The notes beneath the pieces are model-generated. The model ran no database searches, was not told where the DNA came from, and saw only the letters and a program-made list of their open reading frames with translations. This document shows positions 35,521 through 44,488 of a stretch of DNA of 64,000 bases, piece after piece; position 1 is the stretch's first letter; each line of letters starts with the position of its first letter. The stretch covers positions 3,596,001 to 3,660,000 of the forward strand of contig NZ_CP073318.1 in NCBI RefSeq assembly GCF_018263855.1, given 5' to 3'. This stretch comes from Kutzneria sp. CA-103260 (GTDB lineage: Bacteria > Actinomycetota > Actinomycetes > Mycobacteriales > Pseudonocardiaceae). The translations under genes were made by a program, and so were the position numbers.

Positions 35521-36610
35521 GCACACTCCCCTTCTCGAGCACCGCGCCGAGCGCGTCCAGCACCTGCGCGACCTCCCCGTCGCTGACGTATCCCATGTGG
35601 CCGACACGAAGCGCGCTGTTCTTCCACGTCGCCCGCCCCGACGCGACCTGCACCCTGTGTTCCACCGCCATCCGCTCCCGGATGTCACTGGCCCGCACCT
35701 GCGCGGGCACGAAAAAGGACGTCACGGTCGGAGAGGCGTGCGGCCGGTCGGCCGCGAGTGCCAGCCCCAGGTCGGCCAGCCCGCCGCGACACTGCTCGGA
35801 AAGCCGTTGGTGCCGGGCGAGAACCTGGTCCCAGCCCTCATCCGCGATCATCCGCAATGACTCCCGGAGCGCATGGAAAACGGGGATGGCGGGGGTGTAG
35901 GTGGTCGTGTTCTCCTCGACGGCCTGAGCCATCGCGGTGAAATCGAAGTAGTACCGACGAGCCGAGTTCGCCGTGGCCGCGTCGAGGGCCCGCGTGCTCA
36001 CGCCGAGCAGCGCCAGCCCAGGTGGCGCCATCAGGGCCTTCTGACTGACTCCGACCGCGACATCGACTCCCCAGTCCCGCATGAGCACCGGTGTCGCACC
36101 GAGGCTGCTGACGACGTCAACGACCAGCAACGCGTCGCTGCACTCGCGCACCACCCGACTCAGCTCGGGCATCGGGTTCAGCACACCGGTGGACGTCTCG
36201 TTGTGCGTGATCAGGACCGCCGCCACGTCACGGTGGCGCCGGAGCATGGCCTCCAGGTCACCGGGATCAGCCGCCCGGCCCCACGGCGCCTCGACCAACT
36301 CGACGGCGAGGCCGGCCGCCAGGGCGATCTCGGCCATTCGCCGGCCGAAGTACCCGATTGACACCACGACAACCCGTTGTCCTGGGCTCACCGTGTTGAC
36401 CACGGCCGCCTCAAGTCCACCGGTGCCCGAGCAGGTGAACGGCAGAATGGTCGCCGGACCGCCGAAAACGGGCGCGAGACCCCCGAGGACCTCGGCGAGG
36501 ACGTCCCGGAACGCCGCCGATCTGTGGCTGACCATGTCGGTGGACAGGGCCGCCCGGACTCTTGGCGGCAACGGTGTCGGACCGGAAATCCGAAGGTTGA
36601 CGGTGTCCAC
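35501..36610 (-). CDS. 2-aminoethylphosphonate:pyruvate transaminase-like enzyme
   Basis: A 369-residue PLP fold-type I enzyme of the PhnW/serine-glyoxylate aminotransferase group. FTCSGTGGLEAAV is the PLP phosphate-binding turn, LVVDVVSSLG contains the ring-binding Asp, and the PLP Lys is in GVSQKALMAPPG. The start ISGPTPLPPRV is characteristic of the group. In the biosynthetic direction it would aminate phosphonoacetaldehyde to 2-aminoethylphosphonate. The gene lies 21 bases after the alcohol dehydrogenase gene, so both competing fates of phosphonoacetaldehyde are encoded together. Confidence 0.87.
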   Translation of the reverse strand: MDTVNLRISGPTPLPPRVRAALSTDMVSHRSAAFRDVLAEVLGGLAPVFGGPATILPFTCSGTGGLEAAVVNTVSPGQRVVVVSIGYFGRRMAEIALAAGLAVELVEAPWGRAADPGDLEAMLRRHRDVAAVLITHNETSTGVLNPMPELSRVVRECSDALLVVDVVSSLGATPVLMRDWGVDVAVGVSQKALMAPPGLALLGVSTRALDAATANSARRYYFDFTAMAQAVEENTTTYTPAIPVFHALRESLRMIADEGWDQVLARHQRLSEQCRGGLADLGLALAADRPHASPTVTSFFVPAQVRASDIRERMAVEHRVQVASGRATWKNSALRVGHMGYVSDGEVAQVLDALGAVLEKGSVRGGRQA

Positions 36611-36631
36611 GTGGGGTCTCCCCTCGATCGC

Positions 36632-37771
36632 TCACAACCGGGATCGCAGCAAGCCGAGAACCGAGTCCCGGCGCAGCTCGATCGGATGGTTTCGCGCGCG
36701 GCTGTTGCTCAGCGCCTCATCGAACATCGACTCCAGGTCCGAGGCGCGGACCCCGACCTCGCCCAGCCGGGTCGGGCACCCGGCCTGACGCAGCAGCCGC
36801 GCGAAGGCGGTTCCGGAATCGGCAGCTCTTCGCGCGCCGAGAAGCGTGAGCATGTGTTCGATCTCCTCCGCTGTCATACGAGAACTCGACGGCCCGCTGT
36901 CGAGTGCGCCGAGCGTCAAAGGCAGAAGCCAGATCAGATGCAGTGCGCACGCGAGCCCATGCGGCACGCCGAATTGTGCGGTTGTGGGGTACGCGAAGGC
37001 GTGCGCCGCCGTCGTGCGGGTCAAGTCGATCGCGTGACCGGCCGCGACCGCGGCGTTGCTGAGCAACTCGCGCTGCCGGGCTGTGGTGTCACGGAAGCCC
37101 TTTCTCAGTATGGGAGCCAAGCGCGACAACGCACTTCGAGCCAGCTCTCGCGACGACGAACTGGCGCGCGGCGACCACCACGACTCGATGGCGTGCGCGG
37201 TGGCATCGAGTGCGCAGTGCGCGGTCAGCATCGGCGGACACGTGTGCGTGAGCATCGGATCGACCAGCGCCACATCCGCCTTCACGGCCGGATGGTCCAG
37301 TGAGTACTTTCGGCTGCCGAGGTAGATCGTGGCGAAAGCCGTGACCTCGCTGCCCGGGCCGGCCGTCGTGGGGATCACCACGAGCCTCGGCGGCCTCGCC
37401 GCCCGGATCGGGTCCACCCCGCGCAGGACCCGCTCGGCCTCCCTCCTGGTCGTCGGCAGCAGTCGGACGGCCTTCGCGGTGTCCAAAGTGGAACCGCCAC
37501 CGATGCCGATCACGACATCCGGCCGGTAGCGCACCACGGCCCGTGCGCCTCGGACAACGTCCATGGCCTGCGGATTCGGTGCCACATCGTAGAAGTAGTC
37601 GTGGGTGTGGCGCGCCAGCCACCCGGCCGCGCCAGTACGACGCACCGCGCTTCGCGTCGCCACCACGAGAACGCGCTGGGCTTGCATTCTTCGCAGCACC
37701 ACCGGCAGTCTCGCGGCGACTCCGGCGCCCTCGATCACCTCGACCTGACGCTGATCGTCCACATCGGTCAT
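36632..37771 (-). CDS. Fe-type alcohol dehydrogenase, phosphonoacetaldehyde reductase-like
   Basis: A 379-residue group III iron-dependent alcohol dehydrogenase. GIGGGSTLDTAK binds NAD(P)H, PTTAGPGSEVTAFATI follows, and the Fe ligands are supplied by the Asp/His of ALDATAHAIE and the two His around AAVAAGHAID and FGVPHGLACAL. PhpC and FomC, which reduce phosphonoacetaldehyde to 2-hydroxyethylphosphonate, belong to this family. Its position directly after the decarboxylase (4-base overlap) supports the same reaction. The enzyme need not be exclusive to that aldehyde. Confidence 0.88.
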   Translation of the reverse strand: MTDVDDQRQVEVIEGAGVAARLPVVLRRMQAQRVLVVATRSAVRRTGAAGWLARHTHDYFYDVAPNPQAMDVVRGARAVVRYRPDVVIGIGGGSTLDTAKAVRLLPTTRREAERVLRGVDPIRAARPPRLVVIPTTAGPGSEVTAFATIYLGSRKYSLDHPAVKADVALVDPMLTHTCPPMLTAHCALDATAHAIESWWSPRASSSSRELARSALSRLAPILRKGFRDTTARQRELLSNAAVAAGHAIDLTRTTAAHAFAYPTTAQFGVPHGLACALHLIWLLPLTLGALDSGPSSSRMTAEEIEHMLTLLGARRAADSGTAFARLLRQAGCPTRLGEVGVRASDLESMFDEALSNSRARNHPIELRRDSVLGLLRSRL

Positions 37772-38883
37772 CCCATCTGTCCTCCACGCGCGACGGCCAG
37801 CTCGTGCTCGAACCTGGCGCGGATGCCGGGAAGCGGCAGTTCCGCACTCGCCCGCGGCGGCACATCGGTTTCACTTGCCCGAATCCGCACGGCGACCAGA
37901 CACGGTCCCGGTTCCGTCAGGGCCTTGTTCAGCACGGCCGGCAGTTCGGCGCCGTCGGCACACCACCAGGCGTCGCGATAGCCGTTGGCGCGGGCCAACG
38001 CCGGCCAGTCCACCGTGGCGGAGGTAGTCGGTTGGCTTCCGGTGGAACCGTAAGTTCCGTTGTCCAGCAGGACATGCAGCAAGTTCGCCGGAGCGAGGTG
38101 GCCCACGGTCGACATGGTGCCCATGTGCATCAGCGCCGCGCCGTCACCGTCGAGGACGACAACGCGTCGATCCGGTCGGTGCAGTGCCGTCCCGAGCCCC
38201 AGGGCCAGCGCATGTCCCATGGACCCCTGCATATAGAAGTTGCCTGGCCGGTCGGCGGCAGCGAACAGCTCGCGTGAGGTATATCCGGTCGTGCTGTAGA
38301 TCGCGGCGTCACGAGCCTGCGCCGAGACCATCCGAACCACGTCGGCCCGGCTCAGCCCACCGTTCACGGGGGCTGGGGCCGGCTCGGCCGACCCCACTGT
38401 CCCCTTCGGCACCAACAAAAAGAACGGCTCACCGTCCGCATCCGCCTTCTGCGCGCCGGCCAGGGCCTCCGCCAACGAATCCAGCGACGGCCCGAGAAGC
38501 ATGCTCGACACCCCGTAGAGACCGGCCATGGGCACGGTCGTGCGTCCCATGACGCTGTGCTGCGGCTCGTCCGTCCCCGCCGGCCAACCGCGGAGGCTCA
38601 CCACCACGAGCACCGGGATCTCGTAGGGAAGCACCAGGGAGGTCAGCGGATTCACCATGTTGCCCAGACCGGAGTTCTGGATCAGCGCCGCTGCCCGTGT
38701 GCCGGCCATCCGTGCGCCGGCGGCGACAGCCAGGGCCGCACCCTCGTTGGCCGCCGGGACATAACGGCCCTCGCGGCTGGACAGGACCGAGACCAGGCCG
38801 GCCAGCCGGGAGCAGGGGACACCCGAGAAGAACCGATAGTCCTGTGCCAGCAGCGCCGCGGCGAACTCCTCCGCGCCGATCAC
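37768..38883 (-). CDS. ppd: Phosphonopyruvate decarboxylase
   Basis: A 371-residue thiamine-diphosphate enzyme that decarboxylates phosphonopyruvate to phosphonoacetaldehyde, pulling the unfavourable mutase equilibrium forward. The N-terminal PYR domain shows SGVPCSRLAGLV, the ThDP Glu in AANEGAALAVAAG and NSGLGNMVNPLTSL. The C-terminal PP domain shows GSMGHALALGLG and the GDG...N motif (VLDGDGAALMHMG then LLDNGTYG). GTG 38883 was chosen because it makes a 4-base overlap with the stop of the mutase gene; the longer frame upstream is the antisense of nothing useful. Size and motif order match the single-chain family. Confidence 0.95.
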   Translation of the reverse strand: MIGAEEFAAALLAQDYRFFSGVPCSRLAGLVSVLSSREGRYVPAANEGAALAVAAGARMAGTRAAALIQNSGLGNMVNPLTSLVLPYEIPVLVVVSLRGWPAGTDEPQHSVMGRTTVPMAGLYGVSSMLLGPSLDSLAEALAGAQKADADGEPFFLLVPKGTVGSAEPAPAPVNGGLSRADVVRMVSAQARDAAIYSTTGYTSRELFAAADRPGNFYMQGSMGHALALGLGTALHRPDRRVVVLDGDGAALMHMGTMSTVGHLAPANLLHVLLDNGTYGSTGSQPTTSATVDWPALARANGYRDAWWCADGAELPAVLNKALTEPGPCLVAVRIRASETDVPPRASAELPLPGIRARFEHELAVARGGQMG

Positions 38884-39737
38884 TGCTTCTCCAGGTGCAG
38901 CCACTTGTCGAGATGGGTCAGCTCGAACACCTCGGAGACCGGCGAGATCAGGTCCTCGACCGCGGTGGACGCGCCGGATGACTCGATGCTGCTCAACACC
39001 TGGGACATCGACCTGACCGCGGCCCGCAGGGCATGGTTGGCGTAGATGACCAGGGACACGCCGGCGTTCTCCGCGTCCGTGAAGTGCCAGTCGTGATAGG
39101 TGGTGGGCACCACGATCACCGGCGCCCGCCCCTGCCAGGCGTCGAGGAACTCGATCACCTCCCGTGGGGACCTCTTCTTCGAGTGCACCAGGATCGCGTC
39201 GGCGCCGGCGTCGACGTAGCGATGGGCGCGGTGCAGCGCCTCTGGCACGCCATGTCCCGTGATCAGCGCCTCCGTGCGCGCCACGAGCACGAAGTCCGGG
39301 TCGCGCTGCGCGTTCTTGCCCACTTCGATCTTCCGGGCGAACTCGTCGACGTCGAGCAGCTCCTGCTGCTGGTCGACAAAGCTGTTCGTCTTGGGGAAAA
39401 CCTTGTCCTCGATGCAGACCCCCGCGACGCCGACCGCCTCGTAGCGCTGGACCAGGTAGGCGACGTTGGGGACGCCACCGAAGCCGGTGTCGCAGTCGGC
39501 GAGGATCGGCGCCGAGCAGACCGCCGCCATGCGGCCGGCCGCCTCCAGGTAGTCGGTCATCGTCAGCAGGCTCATGTCGGGCAGGCCGTTGGCCGCCGAG
39601 ATCGTGAAGCTGGAGGCCCACACCCCGTCGAAACCACTGTTCTCCACCAGGCTCGCGCTCAGTGGGTCATGGGCTCCGGCCAGCCGGGCGATCCGCCGGC
39701 CGACAATCAGTTCACGGAGTTTCGTCGTGCTGTTCAT
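38880..39737 (-). CDS. pepM: Phosphoenolpyruvate phosphonomutase
   Basis: A 285-residue PEP mutase of the isocitrate lyase superfamily, forming the C-P bond by converting PEP to phosphonopyruvate. The diagnostic active-site loop EDKVFPKTNS (about residues 110-119) is the biosynthetic form EDKxFPKxNS, which separates true mutases from isocitrate/methylisocitrate lyases. ADCDTGFGG carries metal-binding Asp residues. ATG 39737 is preceded by GAGGGGG; the TTG one codon earlier is less likely. It starts at the stop of the Ldh2-type gene and is co-translated with the decarboxylase. It is the marker gene of the cluster. Confidence 0.97.
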   Translation of the reverse strand: MNSTTKLRELIVGRRIARLAGAHDPLSASLVENSGFDGVWASSFTISAANGLPDMSLLTMTDYLEAAGRMAAVCSAPILADCDTGFGGVPNVAYLVQRYEAVGVAGVCIEDKVFPKTNSFVDQQQELLDVDEFARKIEVGKNAQRDPDFVLVARTEALITGHGVPEALHRAHRYVDAGADAILVHSKKRSPREVIEFLDAWQGRAPVIVVPTTYHDWHFTDAENAGVSLVIYANHALRAAVRSMSQVLSSIESSGASTAVEDLISPVSEVFELTHLDKWLHLEKQ

Positions 39738-40864
39738 CAATCCCCCTCATCGGTGTTCTCGCCATGCGCGCCAAGCCCGCTCCGGGACATCGGCATCGGG
39801 CCGAGAGGCACCACACCGCACTGGTCCGCGATGCGGGCCAGGTCCGTCACAACAGCAGGTCTGAGCGGAATGCCAGTCGCCAGCCGTTGCTGCTCGGTCT
39901 CGTGCTCGCGTTCGCCGGCGATCAGGACGCGGTCCTGCCCGCGCGCCTTCGGCGAGGCCCGCAGTTCGTCGAACATCTGGTTGGCTTCGGCCTGAAAGTC
40001 CGCCACGGTGGTCAACGCGGCCACCTGACCGCAGAGGAAGAAGTGGCCGAGCCCGGCGCCTTCGGCGCCGTAGACGTGGCGTCCCCACCGAGCGCCCGCC
40101 AGCGGTCCGCAAAACAGTTCGACGACAGTCGCGAGACCGTATCCCTTGTGCCCGCCGTGCGACTCCCCCAAGCCACCCAGCGGAAGAAGGGCGTATCCCG
40201 CTCGGGCCTTCAGGCCGTCGACCACCCTCGGGATGTCGGTGGTCGACTCGCCGTTCGGGTCGACCGCCCAGCCAGCTCGCATGTCCCCACCTTCACGGTG
40301 CAGGCGTTCCAGCCTTCCGCGCGGGACGACGCTGGTCGCGGCGTCGAACACGAAGGGCCGGTCGGCATCGGTCGGAAAGGCGACCGCGAGTGGATTCGTG
40401 CCGAACATGGGAGCGGCGCCGTTGGTGGGAGCCACCTGAGGTGACGCGTTGGTGCCGACTATGGCGAACAAGCCCCTGCTGGCCGCGCGAAGCGCGTAGT
40501 AGCCGGCGATGCCGAAGTGGTTCGACCGGCGTACGGTCGCCATCCCGACCCCCGTCTCGACGCCCTTCGCTATGGCCATGTCAACCGCCGTGCACGAGGC
40601 CGGCTGTCCCAGTCCGTTGCCGGCGTCCAGGGCCACCGTCGCCGCCGTCTCAGCCAGGACGGTGGTCCTGGCGTCCGGGCGGATCGCGCCGTCACGCACC
40701 CCGTCGACGTACCGGCGCAACCTGGCCACGCCGTGACTGTCGACGCCACGCAGGTCCGCTGCCACCAGGACGTCGGCGACCACCGTCGCATCCTTTGTGG
40801 ACACCCCAACGGCCAGCAGGCACCGAGACGTGAACTCACGCAGTGATCGGTGGTCAACGCGCAT
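39737..40864 (-). CDS. Ldh2/malate dehydrogenase-type NAD(P)-dependent oxidoreductase
   Basis: A 375-residue member of the second malate/L-lactate dehydrogenase family, which reduces or oxidises 2-keto/2-hydroxy acids. The usual markers are visible: DLRGVDSHGVARLRRYVDG, RRSNHFGIAGYYALRA with the catalytic His region, and FGTNPLAVAFPTD. Family members act on malate, lactate, sulfolactate and ureidoglycolate. Sulfolactate is a close steric analogue of phosphonolactate, so interconversion of phosphonopyruvate and phosphonolactate is an attractive guess. It overlaps the glycerate kinase gene by 11 bases. Confidence 0.85.
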   Translation of the reverse strand: MRVDHRSLREFTSRCLLAVGVSTKDATVVADVLVAADLRGVDSHGVARLRRYVDGVRDGAIRPDARTTVLAETAATVALDAGNGLGQPASCTAVDMAIAKGVETGVGMATVRRSNHFGIAGYYALRAASRGLFAIVGTNASPQVAPTNGAAPMFGTNPLAVAFPTDADRPFVFDAATSVVPRGRLERLHREGGDMRAGWAVDPNGESTTDIPRVVDGLKARAGYALLPLGGLGESHGGHKGYGLATVVELFCGPLAGARWGRHVYGAEGAGLGHFFLCGQVAALTTVADFQAEANQMFDELRASPKARGQDRVLIAGEREHETEQQRLATGIPLRPAVVTDLARIADQCGVVPLGPMPMSRSGLGAHGENTDEGD

Positions 40865-41975
40865 GCGGCATCACTCCACAGTCGAGGGCCGATTGGGCCG
40901 CGCGCTCGAACGCGTGCCAGCGCTCAGCTGTCTCCGCGTTGGCCGGTGTCGGCGGTTCGAGCCCCAGTTCCACGCAGTGGACACCCTCGGGCAGATCGCC
41001 GGGGGGCACGGCCAGTTCGCCGGCGATGATCACGACGCGCTTGCCCCGCGCCATGGCCATCGTGGCGACCAGTCCTGGGATCTTGCCCTCCCACGACCCG
41101 CGGTCGAACCGGCCCTCGGCCGTCAGCACCAGGTCCGCGCGCTCGATCTGGCCGGCCAGCCCGGCCAGCGAGGCAAAGTACTCACCGCCATGGTTGACCG
41201 GCGCATCGAACACCGCGTGCAGACCAGCTGCCAGGCCGCCGCCCGCGCCGAAGAACGGCTTGGCCCCCAAGGTCTCTCCCGCACGGCCGAACGCGGCCAG
41301 CACCGCGTCCAGCCCTCGGCGCAACACCGCCGCGTCCGACGGGGTGATCCCTTTCTGCGCGCCGAACCGTTCGATGTTGTGCCGAAGCGGGGTGGAGACG
41401 TCGCTCAGCACTTCGACACGCACGTCGCGAAGCAGGTCGAGCGCGGGACCGGTGTCCACGCGCCGTACGTGGACGAGGTCTCGCGGCGCGGGCGTGAGCA
41501 ATCGGCCGGACGCGTCATGGAAGCGAACCCCCATTGCGGCAAGGGCGCCGGCGCCGACGTCGACCGAGGCTGTTCCGCCCGCCGTGACGACCACCCTGGT
41601 CGCACCACGCCGGACCGCATGCGCGATCAGCTGCCCTGTCCCCCTGGTGTTCGCGACGAGGGGCTGCCGGGGACGGGCTGCGACCAGCCGCAGTCCGCTC
41701 GCCTGGGCGGTCTCGACGAACGCGGTTCCGTCATCGGCCAGCAGGTATTCCGCCGCGACCGGCGCGCCGAGGGGATCCTCGGCCATCGTCCGGACGCGGG
41801 TGCCGCCCAGCAGTTCGGCCGCGACGTCCAGGGCGCCGTCACCGCCGTCCGACAGCGGTGTCGTCACCACGCTGCCGACCACTCCGGACCGCATCAGTCC
41901 GCTTGTCAGCGCTTCGCCCACCCATCGCGCGCCCGGACCACCACGGAACGCGTTGGGCGCGACCAGAACCCGCAT
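40854..41975 (-). CDS. Glycerate kinase family protein (GarK/GlxK type)
   Basis: A 373-residue kinase of the bacterial type-II glycerate kinase family. It begins MRVLVAPNAFRGGPGARWVG, a variant of the APDSFKGSL opening. LSDGGDGALDV and the Gly-rich VVVTAGGTASVDVGAGAL and FFGAGGGLAAGL loops match the family. ATG 41975 starts four bases after the TauD stop; the frame upstream is shadow. The normal product is 2-phosphoglycerate. In this operon it may phosphorylate a hydroxy-phosphonate intermediate or provide a C3 unit. FomA-type kinases are a different fold. Confidence 0.83.
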   Translation of the reverse strand: MRVLVAPNAFRGGPGARWVGEALTSGLMRSGVVGSVVTTPLSDGGDGALDVAAELLGGTRVRTMAEDPLGAPVAAEYLLADDGTAFVETAQASGLRLVAARPRQPLVANTRGTGQLIAHAVRRGATRVVVTAGGTASVDVGAGALAAMGVRFHDASGRLLTPAPRDLVHVRRVDTGPALDLLRDVRVEVLSDVSTPLRHNIERFGAQKGITPSDAAVLRRGLDAVLAAFGRAGETLGAKPFFGAGGGLAAGLHAVFDAPVNHGGEYFASLAGLAGQIERADLVLTAEGRFDRGSWEGKIPGLVATMAMARGKRVVIIAGELAVPPGDLPEGVHCVELGLEPPTPANAETAERWHAFERAAQSALDCGVMPHAR

Positions 41976-41979
41976 TCGA

Positions 41980-42864
41980 TCACTGCCCGTCGGTGTCGTG
42001 GACGGCCGGCGTTCGTTGAATCCATGTTCGGTAGAGCAGCCGCGCCCGGGCGGCGTCGGCGTGGTCGTCGAACTTGGTCCGGCCGTGCAGGATCCGCAGG
42101 TTGTTGAACACCGCGAGCTCACCTGCGGCCATCCGGCCCTCGATGGCGCTGGCCGGGTCCTCGAGCACGGAGTCGAACGCGTCAAGGGCACGGCGTTGCG
42201 CGGGCGTCAACGTTTCGGCGCCGGGCTGGCTGTGCCCGATCTCGATGTACTGCCGCAGATAGGTCACCGCGTGCTTGTCGTTGTCGGTCGTGAACAACAC
42301 CGGCTTGCGCACCGTGGCCTGCTCGCCCGGCGCCTGGTCGCCGCGTCGGTCGAAGTGGAAGTCCTGCTCGAGCACGGCAAGCACGTCCGGCCGGTCGGCC
42401 AGGCGAGCCCGGATGCGTTCCACCGGAACAAGCCTCAACGCACCGCCGGTCTTCGCCGGCCGCACGCACAGGAGGGTGAAGTAGTCCGGCAGCGGGAACG
42501 GACGCTCCGCACCGTCGGTGTGCAGGTGGCCCCCGTGCCGCGAGTCCGCGTAGCGGGCCGACTTGCCTTGGCCGATCGTGGTGCCCCGGTTGCGCACGGC
42601 CCGGACCCGAGTGCCGGCCTTGTCCTGCGCCATCACGGTTCCCAACGCGTCGGACACCCACAACAGCACCTGCTCGTAGGTGTCCTGCTCGGCCGCGTCA
42701 AGGCCCGTCATGATCAGGAATCCGGCGCCCGCCTCAACATGGTCCCGCACGAGTGTCCGCATTCTCTCGCGCTCGGACTGGGCCGCCCGGCCATCGAACC
42801 TTCGCTGCCGAACAGCGGCCAGGAAGCCATCTGACCATCTGTGTCGTTGCCGCTCAAAATCCAA
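41980..42864 (-). CDS. TauD/clavaminate synthase-like Fe(II)/2-oxoglutarate dioxygenase
   Basis: A 294-residue non-haem iron oxygenase. The metal-binding facial triad is seen as H115-x-D117 in GGHLHTDGAE and H260 in RILHGRTKF, followed by the 2-oxoglutarate Arg in ARLLYRTW. The start is a TTG with GGAGG eight bases before it. It is the first gene of the leftward phosphonate operon and would hydroxylate, desaturate or cleave a phosphonate or its conjugate. Members of this fold act in fosfazinomycin, FR-900098 and dehydrophos pathways, but the precise reaction here is unknown. Confidence 0.85.
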   Translation of the reverse strand: MDFERQRHRWSDGFLAAVRQRRFDGRAAQSERERMRTLVRDHVEAGAGFLIMTGLDAAEQDTYEQVLLWVSDALGTVMAQDKAGTRVRAVRNRGTTIGQGKSARYADSRHGGHLHTDGAERPFPLPDYFTLLCVRPAKTGGALRLVPVERIRARLADRPDVLAVLEQDFHFDRRGDQAPGEQATVRKPVLFTTDNDKHAVTYLRQYIEIGHSQPGAETLTPAQRRALDAFDSVLEDPASAIEGRMAAGELAVFNNLRILHGRTKFDDHADAARARLLYRTWIQRTPAVHDTDGQ

Positions 42865-43235
42865 GCGAGTTCACCTCCACAGGCTATGGAGCACACGACC
42901 ATGGAGGCACTCAGGGAAGCCTCCCCGCCCGATGGAAACAGGGCGAGGCCTAACAGTCAGATGAACCCGCGCGACCTTTGAATTGGCGCAGGCAACAGCA
43001 CGGGCGCTCGCCGTGCTGTTCGCCCCCCTAGCGATGTCCCCCACAGGAAGATCCGACTGTACCGACCGGAACGGTGTCGCCACTCCACCATCCAGGTGAA
43101 TGTGAGGTTACGAAGACCTTGACAGTCAGGGAGTTCTACGGGAAGCTGGTATGAAGCGTTGGCGCAAGACCCATGCGGCCAGCCGGGGGGCTTGGCTGCG
43201 GATTTGCATGCCAATCGGGGGGTGAGCTTCATTCT
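42865..43235. promoter_or_regulatory. Divergent promoter region of the phosphonate cluster
   Basis: About 370 bases separate the leftward operon (first gene TauD-like) from the rightward one (first gene MFS). It contains no credible gene and must hold both promoters. A GGGGGGTGAG stretch before 43236 could serve as ribosome-binding site for the MFS gene. No clear operator palindrome was found. Confidence 0.5.
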
Positions 43236-44462
43236 ATGCGTGGTACGTGGTTGCGCGAGAAAGCCACGCCGTTGACCTCATTCGGGAGGGCCAACTACCT
43301 GCTTCTGGGCCAGCTTTTCACGTCCACCGGCACCGGGGCTATTCTGGCCACGGCAGCGATCTTCCTCATTCGCTCCGTGCGCCTGCCGCCTACCGAGGTC
43401 GGTATTGGCATGGCCGCGGTCGGGGTGATCAGCTTCGCCGCGTTGTTCGCGATCGGCCCGGCGGTGGACCGTTTCGGTCCACGCAAGGTCATTATCATCT
43501 CGACGATTCTCGCGGCCACGGCAACGGCGTGCTTCGCCTGGATCGACTCCCTCGTCACGTTCGTGCTTTTCGAGAGTGTTTCCAACTCCGCACTGCTCGG
43601 CATGTCGGTCGGGCAGCGCGCGCTGATCGGACGAGTCATGGGGGCGGGCGACCGCGTTCGCTACCAGGCCTACAGCCGCTCCGTGTCGAACGTCGGATAC
43701 GCGCTCGGCACATTGGCCGTCGTTCCCCTGCTACAGGCTGACACCCACACGGCCTACACGGCCATCTTCCTGGGCACAGCAGTGATCATCGGCGCAACCG
43801 TCCCGTGCACAGTCAAGGGACCGTATCCGGAAACAGCGCCAGCTCGGAAGTCGACCCGAATGGCGATCGCCGACGTGCGCTATGTTGTAATGGCCATTCT
43901 GTGCGGCCTGCTCACCGCGCGCAGCAAGATACTCACCGTGGCCGTGCCGCTGTGGATCGCCACACACACGCATGCGCCGTTGGGACTCACTGGATTTCTC
44001 CTGTTCCTGAACACCGCCGTCGTGGTAGTGCTCCAGGTGCGTTTCTCACGGGGCGCAGCCGACCTCGCCGGCGCTTCGAGAGTGACACTGTTCGGCGGGG
44101 CTTCCTTTGTCGGCGCGTTCATTCTCATAGCGCTCGCGAGCACGACCACGACCGGCGTCGCGATCGCGATGTTGATAGCCGGCATCGTGCTGTTCACGCT
44201 CGGGGAAATGTGGACCGCCGCGGCGTCGTGGACCTACAGCTACGAACTGGCGGACCCGGCGCTGCAGGGCCAGTACCAGTCGATCTTCGCCCTGGGCCGA
44301 ACCGGTGGCAACATCGTCGGATCGTTGCTGGCCAGCGTCGTCGCCGCGCTCGCCATCACCGGATGGGGCGTCGTGGCAGCCGTCCTGCTGTCCTGCTGCG
44401 TGCTGACGGCGGTGGCAACCCCGGCGAACCGAGCCGTTGGTCTACACAGCCAGGTCGAGTAG
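43236..44462 (+). CDS. MFS transporter, likely exporter of the phosphonate product
   Basis: A 408-residue, 12-helix MFS protein with the loop-2 motif PAVDRFGPRKVI and a second half beginning near ADVRYVVMAILCGLLTARSK. ATG 43236 begins the protein-like sequence; earlier in-frame residues have no membrane pattern. It is the first gene of the rightward part of the phosphonate cluster and is followed by an M23-type gene after 26 bases. Export of the finished compound is the likely role. Confidence 0.82.
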   Translation: MRGTWLREKATPLTSFGRANYLLLGQLFTSTGTGAILATAAIFLIRSVRLPPTEVGIGMAAVGVISFAALFAIGPAVDRFGPRKVIIISTILAATATACFAWIDSLVTFVLFESVSNSALLGMSVGQRALIGRVMGAGDRVRYQAYSRSVSNVGYALGTLAVVPLLQADTHTAYTAIFLGTAVIIGATVPCTVKGPYPETAPARKSTRMAIADVRYVVMAILCGLLTARSKILTVAVPLWIATHTHAPLGLTGFLLFLNTAVVVVLQVRFSRGAADLAGASRVTLFGGASFVGAFILIALASTTTTGVAIAMLIAGIVLFTLGEMWTAAASWTYSYELADPALQGQYQSIFALGRTGGNIVGSLLASVVAALAITGWGVVAAVLLSCCVLTAVATPANRAVGLHSQVE

Positions 44463-44488
44463 CTCGGCCCGAAAAGGAGTGTGAACAC

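Noticed and set aside
32929..42864. Fosfomycin or phosphinothricin cluster
   Set aside because: The early genes fit, but no epoxidase, B12 radical SAM methylase, carboxyphosphonoenolpyruvate synthase or peptide synthetase is present.
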